64,000 nucleotides of DNA from Cordia subcordata. Taxonomy: Eukaryota > Streptophyta > Magnoliopsida > Boraginales > Cordiaceae. The notes beneath the pieces are model-generated. The model saw nothing but the letters and a program-made list of their open reading frames with translations, had not been told where the DNA came from and did not search any database. This document shows positions 32,301-44,300 of this stretch, in pieces (the stretch's first letter is position 1; the number at the start of each line of letters is the position of its first letter). Location: NCBI GenBank assembly GCA_028554755.1, contig JAPTOF010000021.1, positions 5,805,001-5,869,000 of the forward strand. The letters run 5' to 3'. Position numbers and translations under genes: made by a program.

Positions 32301-35300
32301 GGTCAGATTGAGGAAGCCTCCCCTGGAATGCTTTATGTTGAGATGAATGCTGCATCTATAAGATATCTATGTAAAGATGGCTTCTAATTTTAAATTTATG
32401 GTTTTGAAGAGTAGAAGAAATGTTGAGCCACAATAAAAATGGAGAAGAAGTTATAGGAGGCATAAGGAAGAGTGGGTGATGAAAAAAGGTAGGAGAGCTC
32501 TAACCGGCTTCTTCTCAGCAGCAATCTGTGATTGGGTTTATTGGGATCTAGAAACCTAACATAACATGGTTAAGAGATAATTGAGCGGGCCATGAGTTGT
32601 TACAATGTCTTATAGGCATTTATGCCCCTAATATGTAAATAGACAAATTAAATGGGATGCAGATAAGTGGTAAGGTTACGGGAAACTTGTGTTTGATTGG
32701 CACTACATATTGAACTGTAATCCACATAAATACAAAAGAAGTATAGTTTGGGGACCAAGTAAATAAGAAAAGGTTTTCCATTTGCTTTTGACCATCAAAT
32801 AAAATGTGAACCCATTGTCCTCGCTCTCCATTTGTTGTCTGCATATTAAAGTGACTTTAAACTTAAAGCATATTTGTATGCTCATCTTAAAACTGGTTTG
32901 GATAATGTGAAAGTATTTTAAAATATAAAAATGGGAATCTGTGAACAATACTTAGTGGAGATGAGGTACTCACTTTCAATTAACCCTGATACTTTGGGGT
33001 TCTATAGTTTAAACATGGTCTTCCTGTGTTTCAGGGATGAAACATCAAAGAAAGAGTGAGAATGTTTCTTTTCCCCCTTTGGATTCACAACTTTCATCTT
33101 CTAAAATAAAATGTGCATTTCTTCTACTACAGGAAGTTGAGAATGCCAAACTCATAACACCAGTTTGATCCTTCTCTTCGTCTTCGTAATGGACTTATTA
33201 TCAAATGATATTCTTATAAGTTAAATTTAAATTCTTTCTTTGTACCTCTTCTTGGTTTGCTTCCTGCATCTGATCCTCATTGCACTGAACTTATGCAGGA
33301 AAAGTTTAACCAGGTCTTGTTTGCATTTAATGAAGCATGAAATTTTTTTCCCTCTCTCTCTTCTAGACTAGTTCTTTTCTTTTTTTCTTTTCTACTTTAC
33401 ATGTATATATTTTTTTTTCTTTTTTTTTTTTGTGGTTTTGATTTATTATGGAGAAAGTTCCATCCCAGACTTGTGCTATTCATGATGGTGCTGAAACTGT
33501 AGAAGATTGCAATGAACCTGAGTCAGTGAGTGTTCCAGCTGGCGATAGGACTGGAAGATGGGCTAGAGTGACTTTCAAAATAGATTTATCATATCATGGG
33601 AGTTCATTTGATGGATGGCAGAAACAGCCTAGTTTGAACACTGTTCAAGGGTATGTTTTCTTCTGCTTGTTTTCTTAAATAACAATTGCACATTCGTACG
33701 AGTTAAAAGAAAAATATAGTTCTGTTACTATTGTTAAAACTTATATTGGTATAATGTGATTGGCGCATGTGAAATATATTATTCTGTAACACAACATTTG
33801 AAATGAGATGACTCTAGCAAAATGGCATCCTTCCATTACATCAGCTATTCTAAGTTTCTTATGAGTATGCGGATCTGAATCTTTTCTGCTTACAGGTTGG
33901 TTGAACAATCTCTTGGAAGATTTATCGATGACAAGAAAGCTCAACAGCTAAAAGACAAAAATTTGCCACTGGAAGGCTGTGCTGTAGTTGCTGGACGCAC
34001 TGACAAAGGAGTCTCAGCTTTTAAACAAGTAGTTTCTTTCTGTATGTCCTTTGTTCATTGTGATTGTACAGATATTGTTTAATGCCTGCATAGACGTGCA
34101 TACAATATATTTATAGAAAATGTTCCCTAATGTGTTTAATGGTACTTAGTGGCACTTTATATGGGTGTCTGTAGTGGTGGCTGAGAACAACTGAATGAAT
34201 GCAACAGGCTTCAGTTGTTTCTTGGTGGTTGATGGAGATTTTTGGTGAATTCAAGTTGCGATTGGGAGCGAAATCTAAATGTTTGAGAGGGGGGAATGAT
34301 GGAACTCTAGAGAGGAAGGGAAGGTACTTCTAGTGAATGTGTTAAAGATTTTTGTCAAACTAGAATCCATTGGTGAGTATGACATCAACCTACCTTTCAT
34401 TTGATCAATTGATGCAAATATTGCCTATATTAGAAGATATTAAATGTTCATATGATGCCGGATCCAAGTTTGAACGGACAAATTTGGTTTAGCAGTTTAT
34501 GATAACTGGAAGTTATGCCACTCCTGATAATAGTCAGCTAGGGATGACATTCTAATGTTAGGATTGGTCAGTGTGTGAGCAGTAGTGAACTGATGTTTCG
34601 ATGCAAATTGCAGATTTGTAGTAACCTCGTGCCTATTTTATCAAATTGCAGATTTGTAGTGCCTATTTTTTTCATAATTTGGGAGAAACTAAAAACATAT
34701 ACTGAAGGTACATGAAAGAGAGTCGCTTCCTTTCACGTTCGAGCAACAATCTTAAAAATCAAATCTGGAGCCAGGAAGAGAAAAAAGTTAAAATATTTTA
34801 ATAGGCCAAGGTTCAATCTATTGTTTCACCAACCAAAGAATATTGTTGGAAACATTATTCGAAATGTCCTACACAAATACTAGTGTGGTGCTTCAATAAT
34901 TCAAGTTTAGTGCTTAAACTAAACTTCCTTTGATCATTTCAACTTAAATGAATGCATCAAATGGAACAATAAGCTGGTGTATGGTAACTTATAGATTGGC
35001 TCCAGATATGAATCTAGTTCTCTCTGTTAATAGGGATAGCTATTCATCTTAGATCATTCTTTTCATGATTTCTACAATTGAAGGGCCTGTAGCAAAGACA
35101 GAAAATGAGGTGTACAAAGTTATCTTATCTATAGGGTCTTTTGGAGGCATTTTCCGAGTAGAAGGAAGGGATGACTGTAAGATGAAAGGCTTGCCGTAAG
35201 GCGGAGATGCATATAAGGAGCTTTTTAAAGGGCAAAATAGGAGGAAAAAGTTTAATTGTTGATGTGGAGAATGTCCTGAGCTAAGCATAGGAATAAATTT

Positions 35301-38300
35301 GGAAGAATGTGCTCTGCTGCAGGAATGGCTTATTCACGTGAAGAAAAGGCTGTCACTGTTCTAGAAGAGGATGCAGGGATGGCTGTTATGGAAGAGCACT
35401 TACAGTTAGAAGAGTGTCATACTATATCAATTCATGCTAGACTCTCTCTTCTATACAGTAGCCTAGTCCCACATGTTAACTAGTGGAACTTGAAGGGAGG
35501 CAGACTGACAAGGAAAGTATTGAAGCTTGTTTTCAAATTGTCCTTAGTTTTAGACTTTGTTTTTGCCTATACGTGATTGGCTGTATGTGATCAGTTTACA
35601 TGATTAGCCATAAGTGATCAGTTTCTTTTCTGCTAGAGCAGTGATTAATTTCATCTACAGGATTAACTCCTCCTGTCCCCCTGTTCTATTTGATTCCTAT
35701 ATAAATATGTCACTGGACACAATAGAGGAACTGGATATTCAATGCTAGCTCGATTACCTTTTGGTTTCTTATTCTAAAAGTTCTTTGAGTGAACTGTTCT
35801 GTTGCTCAAAGAACTGAGACTTTCAGTGTTTTCTTACTTTTTCATATTTGGGGCATGTAGAGCCTCTGAAATTACTTGACCAGTTTGGGTTTGTATATAT
35901 AGATACCTGGAGGAAAGATGTTAGAGCTCAAGACATCAAACATGCAATCAATGTTGCAGCACCAGGAAAAATCGGGGCTCTTTCAGTAAATAAGGTAATC
36001 TAGTCTAGGTTTATTGTTTGATTGGACATCCATCAAATTCTGTGCATCTTAAGCCGTAGTATAGCATGTAAAACTAAAGTCCTTTTTTTTTTTTTCCCTT
36101 AACAGTTAAAATATTTAGAATTTACATCACCGTTCAAAATCTAATGGATCTTTAATCTAATTATAGGTGTCTCGAGAGTTTCATCCTAATTTCTCTGCAA
36201 AATGGAGACGCTATCTGTATATCTTTCCTTTCAATGAGGGAGATGCAAAGCAAATAGTTGACAATGGGAAGGGCAATAAAAATAGTCAAGGTAATGGTGT
36301 ATTTCTGCGAGATTATGGCTTTAAATACATTGCCAAGGAGAATGTTGAAGACGTATCAAATTACAATGAAGATGAAGCAGAAATTGGAAATAAACCTACC
36401 AGTTTTGAAGTAAGCAAGGTTAATCAGCTTCTACGTCAACTAGAAGGAAAATTGCTATCCTATAAGATGTTTGCACGGGATACCAAAGCCTCTAGAAACG
36501 TGTAAGAATGAAAATCCCGTGGCCGTTAGCTAACAACTATCCTTTGTTATTTCTGTTATTGAAGCATAATTTGAACGGAATAAGAATGTCTGAGTTCCAT
36601 GGGAAGATATACTGTGGGATCTTAATCTGTTGTGTCTTTGTATACCTTCAGTTGTATGATACTTTGGTTTCTGCAGCTATTTATTTCTGGAACTAAATTA
36701 GGCTTGTTTTTAATTCTTTTCCTTTTTGTGAGTAACGTAAGACAATTTGGCCAAAAACAGAAGGAGAATAATCAGCTATACAGAATCATTTTGAGCCCTG
36801 ATAATTTTAACTGCACAGTCAAATGCAGATTCATATAATTCTTGGCTGAATCAGTTTCAGGGGCCTTTATTGAATGTTAAAAATGATTTGTTCTTGGGAT
36901 TCTTTACAGAACCTTAACTTTAATGCCCTCTACTTTATGTAAGTTATAATCAACCTAACTAAAGTTCCAGGCTTAGGCACCTACACATCTTTCTTTTGCT
37001 CGATTATCAGTGTTTTGAACAATAGTTGTATGTCGGGCCATATTATGATTTAGGATTATGTGCGAAGCTTACATTTATATTCGCTAGTTGCTTTGCATAC
37101 AGTCCAACTTTTCATGCAATGGGCAAATTATGCTTATTGTAGTTTGGATTTTTGTTGCAGTGGTCCACCAACAGAATGTTTTGTCTTCCATGCCCGTGCC
37201 GCTGAAGCATCATTATCTGCAGAGGTCTCTAATCAGTTCTTTTAACTTTCTCTATTCTTATCTTAGAACATAGATATCTTTGAGCCCATATCTTATTTTA
37301 GGGTGTCTCTCAAGTGGCCATTTATAGACTTCTAGAAATTACCTAATCGTGATAGATTCATCTATTACTAGTCAGACCGAGGACTTCGTTGTACTTGGTT
37401 TGACTATTTTCAAAATGGGGACTTTATGACTAGAATTTATTAAGATTTGCTGTTATTGTTATTATTTAGAATTCGAGAAATTGACTGCAGGTGACACACG
37501 ATCCAATTGGCACTAGAATTACTGTACTATTAGAAGTTGAAATGTACAAAATTCATGATAAGAGTCAAATATGGAAAAGGTTGATGGTTAGGCACTTATT
37601 GGATGGAGTATGAGATTGAGGATTTGAGTGTTGAGAAGGACTGGCTTTTGCAAAGTTCACCTTCTTGTGGTCAATACAAGACTTGTGTAACGATCAGACC
37701 TTACCAGGGGACGGGGACCAGAATATAGAGCCTAATCAAAAAGATTTCGGGCTTGCTTTCCGAAATTCACATCTATAAGAGATGATTCCTTATCTCTTGC
37801 TTGCTTCGATTGGACTCTGACAGCATGGGGAAGAAAAATGGGTTGTAAAAGAATTAGAGATGATTTCTCTCACTAGCTTTTTGCTTCCACTTCTCTATAT
37901 TAGTACCACTTCGACCACCATCTACCAGCCTTGACTGCCTTTAATTCTTTTTCTAGCCACCATTTGTCATCCCTAGGAAGAACATTGCCTCTTCTTCCTG
38001 TAAGAGTGCTAGGATTAAAGCCATCAAACCAAAGTTTACCACCAATCTTTGGAGTTCTTGGGCTTACCCTTAGGTTGAGCATTTATCTCCTTTTCCTTTG
38101 AGGTTGAAGAGTCAGATGACTCTTCAACCAATATTAGTCTTGGCTTAAGATAGTTTATGATGCCATTGCAACATGGGTTTCTCACTTTCTCCTACCTCTA
38201 CACCTTTGCACTCTAAGCTTAATGAGTTTGCAACTAAGAAGATGATTTCTAGTGGTTGCGACCAGAATATTGGCTTAGCAAACCATGGTTCATCCTCTCC

Positions 38301-41300
38301 CCAAATAGATGGCTTTGATTGCTTCCCTCCTAATGCTATTCGCCACTTAGGGTTGCTGAACTGAAAGCTTCTTTTTCTGCCCATGGAGCTGCCTTAAGGT
38401 TCATGGTGTTGGTGGTTCGACCATGGAGAAATCACCTAAATATAGGGCTGATCATAGTCAATATGGTACTCGAGCTACTCCTCACTGCATGGAGAACAAA
38501 GTTTTGACTCACATCACCATCTTGCTGTTTTGCTGTCTGTTTTAACTCACATTCACCAAATCATGTGATTTGCTGGAAACTACTGTTGCTGCTGACATTC
38601 TGAAAAAGCACCAAAAAAGCTGATGGTTTGACTTGTTCAAATGCTAGAAAATCCTTTCATTCGACAGCAGAACATGCCACATTGGATAATGCTTCAAACT
38701 ACTCTTACTCACTGGTCAATTCTTCACAAATCAGTCCAAGACAAATGCTTTTCATGCCAAATGCTTCAGATTCCTCCCCTCCCCCTTCTCACATGGAGGA
38801 TCTGGTTACTTGAATTTTTCTTCCATATTGGCTGCCAATAGTGCAAAAATGCTTGCATCTTTGATTTGCCAACATGGAAAATGCCCTTTCAGTGCAAAAT
38901 TCCAGATTGCACTCCAACTCTTCCTCTCATGAGTTGAAATTTCAAAGGGTTTGTTAAAAAGCAAGAGACATAAAGATAAAGAGAATGGTTTAAAGGCTTC
39001 GTACTTTTTAGTGTACTAGCCTACTCTATTTATAATATTATGAGAACAAAAAAATATGATATCTCTTTCGATGTGGGAGAGAGACTTATTATAATAATAT
39101 ACTACCTAACTCATACTTAACACTCCCCCTAAAGCTGGAGCATATATATCATAAGTGCTAGCTTGTTACAAATATATTTAACCTGAAAACCACCAAGAGA
39201 CTTTGTAAATAGATCAGCTAACGAAAGAGGTAATAATCTCTTTGGATAATAGCTTCTGCCTAACAAAGTGACAATCTATCTCAATGTGTTTAGTCCTTTC
39301 ATGAAACACTGGGTTTGTAGCAATATGTATCGCAGCCTGATTATCGCAAACAAGTTTCATAGGACTTGAACAGGTGACTTGAATCTCTTTCAGAAGGTTT
39401 TTTACCCATATCAACTCACAAGTGGCTACTGTCATAACTCGATATTCTGATTCAGCACTTGAACGGACCACTATATCTTGTTTCTTACTCTTCCAGGAAA
39501 CAAGATTTCCTCCGACAAACACAGAGAAACCAGAGGCGGACCTTCTATCAGTCGGACTACCTGCCCAATCAGCGTCTAAGTACCCAACAACCTCCATGTG
39601 CCCATGGTCACTCTACAGCAAGCCTTTCCCAGGTGAGCCTTTAATATATCGTAAGATTCGAATAACTGCTTCTCAATGTCTTGCTTGTGGAGAGTTCAGA
39701 AACTGACTGACAACACTTACTAAAAAAAAAGAGATATCTGGTCGAGTAACTGTAAGGTAATTGAGTTTTCCAACTAACCTTCTGTATCTCCCTGGATCTG
39801 ATATCAACTCCCCTTCATCTAGAAGAAGCTTCACATTTGGGTCCATAGGTTAGTCACAAGGTTGCGCACCAAGTAACCCTGCCTCACTCAACGTATCTAA
39901 TGCATATTTACGTTGGGTAATAAATACCCTTTGCTTCGACTGTGCAACCTCAATACCCAAGAAATAGTGAAGCGGCCCTAGGTCTTTGGTTTGGAATTGC
40001 TGATGAAGAAAAGCCTTTAACTCATCAATCCTGTTGCTATCATCACCTGTTATGACAATATCATCTACATACACAATCAAAAGAAGCCGTTCTGGGATGA
40101 GCATCGATAGAACACCGAATGGTCCACGTTACAACGAGTCATGCCAAGTTCGAGCTGCGGTACTAAAGCGTCAAACCACGCCCTCGAGATTGCTTGAGAC
40201 CATACAGGTAATTTTTTAAACGACATACCTTCTGAGACTTCCCCTGAGCAACAAACCCTGGCGGTTGCTCCATATACACTTCCTCATCAATATCACCATT
40301 CAGGAAAGCATTCTTGATATCCAACTGATGAAGTGACCAATGGTGAATAGCTACCAAGGAAAGGAAATACGAATAGAGGACATCTTAGCAACGGGAGAAA
40401 ATGTGTCACTATAATCAAGACCGTAAACCTGTGTATTCCTTGGCCACAAGTCGAGCCTTCAAACGATCCACCTGACCATCTGGTGACCTTCACTGTATAG
40501 ACCCATCGACAACCAACATAGGACTTGCCGGGTGGCAAATCAACTAACTCCCAAGTTCCATTATGATGTAACGCAGACATTTCTTCAAGCATAGTAGCCT
40601 GCCAACCAGGATGAGCACAAGCCTCTGCCACAGACTTAGGAATGGAAACAGAAGAAAGAGAGGCAACAAAGGATGCATATGAAGGAGATAGAGAATCGTA
40701 AGACAAAGTTAGATATAGGGTGCTTAGTGGTGCAAGAACGAGTACCTTTACGAAGAGCAATGGGCATGTCAAGATCAGACGATTGAGCAAAAACTGGATC
40801 TGAAGGCAGCGAATCAAAGGATACCGGGGCAGGTAGCAACGGACGTGATTGGCGTGAATAAACCCGGAGGTCCGGTCTATCTAGATGTACAGTGGGAGGC
40901 AGTGGTGAAGTAACATCAGGAGTGGATGTGAGGTCCGAAGTAGGAGAAGGGGCCAAAAGTGCATCGAAGGTGGGTACTGGAAGTAGTAAAGACTAAACCA
41001 TGGTATCAGAAGTGGTGGAAGAAGGGAAAAAGGAAGTGTGCTCAAAGAAGGTAACATCAGCTGATACAAACCATCGCTGTAACTCAGGAGAGTAACAACG
41101 GTAACCCTTTTGATGTCGAGAGTACCGAAGAAACACACACTTGACATATCGAGGGCCTAACTTGTCTACTCCAGGGGAGAGATTGTGGACAAAGCAGACA
41201 CATCCAAAAACTTGAGGAGGAAGCATGTAAATAGTATCTCGAGGGAACAAAATAGAGAATGGTATTTGATTATGTAACACAGAGGATGGCATGCGGTTAA

Positions 41301-44300
41301 TAAGATAACACGATGTTAGGACCGCATCATCCCAAAAACGAAGAGGTACATGTTTATGGAGAAGAAGAGTACGAGCCGTCTCAATGAGATAACGATTCTT
41401 CCTTTTAGCAATCCCATTTTGTTATGGAGTATGCGAACAAGATGACTGGTGAAGAACGCCATGAGAAGATAGAAATGAAGAAAAAGAAGAAGAAAAGTAT
41501 TCCTTCGCATTGTCACTGCGAAGAACTTGAATAGAAACCCGAAATTGCGTGTGAATTTCAGCATAAAACTTGGTAAAAATAGAAAACACCTCAGAACATT
41601 CTTTCATTAAAAACAACCATGTCATACGGGAATAATCATCAATAAATGTAACAAAAGAACGAAATTCAGATTTGGAAGTAGTTCGACATGGACCCCAAAT
41701 ATTAGAATGAACAAGAGCAAAGGGGGCAGTAGCCCGTTTATTGACTCGATTAATGAAAGAACTACGACTATGCTTGCCTAACTGATAAGACTCACAGGAC
41801 AATTCTTTGATTGATCCTAAACTAGGAACCATTTTCTTGAGATAGGCAAGGAAGGATGACCAAGACGAGAGTGGACTTGTTCTAGTGAGGGGGCAATAAC
41901 ACGTGGTAGATTGAGGAACATCAAGATGGTAGAGTCCTCGTTCCTCACGCCCGGTACCAATCTTCGCGCCGGTCTTCAGATCCTAGATGGACACAGAGTC
42001 GTGATAAATGTCACGAAACGATTAAGTAGTTTGGTAAGCTGACTAATAGATAAAAGGTTGAAAGGGAATTTCGGAAGATACAAAACAGATGAGAGGGGAA
42101 GATTAGATGTAGGATGGGCAATACCAATTCCACGAGCAGAGGTGGACGACCCATCTGCAAGTTTGACATGTGAAAACATACCAGGTTTAAAATTAGAGAG
42201 TAAACGAACATTACCACATATATGATCAGATGTACCAGAATCAAGAATCCAAGGACCAAGGTCAGGTACAGTATGAGTCATAAGAGCTGTGGATGGGCTA
42301 GCCTGGGCAAAAGAGGCGGTTGAAGCAGGATACATAGCTTGTTTAGATGCCTTATATTGTAGGAACTTCGAATATTCATCCCCTGTAACAGTCACCGAAG
42401 TAGAAGCCGCAGAAACAAAAGACTCGACAGAATTTGTCTGGACTGTATTGGCAACCTGAGAAGGACGACCATGAAGAGTCCAACAACTCTCTTGAACATG
42501 ACCAAGTTTATTGTAGTAACTACAACGAGGGCGCTGGCCATTTGAGCGACCTCCCCCTCGTCCAGAAGTACCACGACCTCTACCACGACCCCTACGATCA
42601 AAGTTATCATCACGGGTCGATGTAGGAGCAACCAAGGCAGATTGATCATCTTGCGAACCAGAAATCAAGGAGTGAGAATGAGCATGCTGTACTCGAGCAT
42701 AAGCATCATCTAGAGTTGGCAAGGTAGAGCTAGATAGCAATTGAGAACGTACAGCATCAAATTGAGGATGAAGTCCGTGTAACCAGAAGATTAAGCACAA
42801 ATTATCCCATTGTTGTGCTATCTCTGTGGGGTTAGTACTGAGCGGAAAAAGGTCACGGAATTCAATCATGGAATTGTAAAACCGGCTGTAATAATCTGTC
42901 AATTCCATATCTGCCTGGGCCCGCAACATATCAGGCACAACATCAAACGCTCGAGTAACTTGATGAGAATATCGTACTTTAGCAGAAGTCGGATAGATTC
43001 TGAGTTTGGCAATTCCGAAAGCATGTTTGAATGGAATCTTCCATGGATTGCCAGAGCAAACTCACCAACTGGGGATCGACACGACGCCAGGTACGAGAGT
43101 CAGCCGTAGATAAATCAGACGGGCAATCAGAGGATAGATGGTCTTCTAATCCTTGCCCAAGAAACCAAATGTTGACAACCACAGACCATGACGAGTAATT
43201 TTTGCCATTCAATTTAATTGTAGTGACAGTAGGAGTACCAGAAAAGGAGGGGACAACAACTGATGAAGTAGCAGTAACTTGAGTTCTTGAGGACTCAGCA
43301 TGAGTCTCTATTTTCTCTGTTTTCTCAGTAGAAACAGATTCCATGATAACCAAAAACTTGAATTAAATGTGCAGCAACCTACAGTATAACAATGACACTC
43401 CCATAGGCTAAGGTAACAATGAAGAGATCAGAAGAAAATTAATTCTGCAATTTTTTTTTTTGGTCTCTGTTTTTTTTTTTTGGTTTAAAACTCAACAATC
43501 CTGTTGATCATAAATAAGCATGATTGAGCAAAAATTTTGTAAAACCAACCAGACAGCGGAGATGGGCAGACCGGCGCGATCATTCTGGTCGGAGATGGTG
43601 GTTGGCCGGAGCTCCGGCAACGGCGTGGCGGTGCGTGGCGGGTCTGCCGGCGACGAGAAAAAGACGTCCAAGGTTGCCTCAGCAAGATAAAGCTACTGGT
43701 GGGTTCAGATTTGAGGAAAAATGATTGGATGATAGCTAATCGGAGATGGCATCTAGGGTTAGGGTTTTGATATGATTTTTCCGGCGAGTTTCAGGCCCGG
43801 CACCGGCTCTTCCAAGGTCGCCTAACCACAATGAAGCTGCTGGTAGTGGTATTTTGTAGTGGGTTATATTATTTTTGGGTTAGGGTTGGTTCTGATACCA
43901 TGTTAACAAGGAAGAGATATAAAGATAAAGAGAATGGTTTAAAGGCTTCGTACCTTTTAGTGTACTAGCCTATTCTATTTATAATATTATGAGAACCAAA
44001 AAATATGATATCTCTTCCGACGTGGGAGAGAGACTTATTATAATAATATACTATCTAACTCATACTTAACAGGGTTGAAGCAACAAAAGCCTTCAATGTT
44101 AGTCACGAATTGCACATGTCTAGACCACTTCATAACACGTGAACATTGAAGATTGTGCCCACAATGCAAATGTATTTGATGCAAAAACTCTGAAAATCAA
44201 ATTGTTTCAGCAAATGATCGGCGCTCCCAAATGCAAGCTCAAGCCAATACTCAACCGGCTATATGGTCAACTCAACTCAATTACTAAGAAGTTTATATTG

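Larger units (their letters stand above)
38952..44071 (-). mobile_element. Ty1/copia retrotransposon with 171-bp LTRs in intron 7
   Basis: Complete in structure: LTRs 38952-39122 (3') and 43901-44071 (5'), each 171 bp with TGTTAA...TTAACA ends; a perfect duplication GGGTT (38947-38951 and 44072-44076); initiator-Met primer site; purine tract. I count nine differences between the LTRs, about 5%. Gag, protease, integrase, RT and RNase H are all recognisable on the minus strand but carry frameshifts and stops, so it is dead. It lies antisense to the host gene. Confidence 0.92.

Noticed and set aside
35049..35288. 79-codon minus-strand frame in intron 4
   Set aside because: No motif, no splice or promoter support, composition like the surrounding intron.
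37900..38384. Minus-strand 60- and 79-codon frames in intron 7
   Set aside because: No domain, and they overlap likely LINE-derived sequence in the other direction.
38952..44071. Active retrotransposon
   Set aside because: Structure is complete but gag and pol have frameshifts and stops, and the LTRs differ at about 5% of sites.
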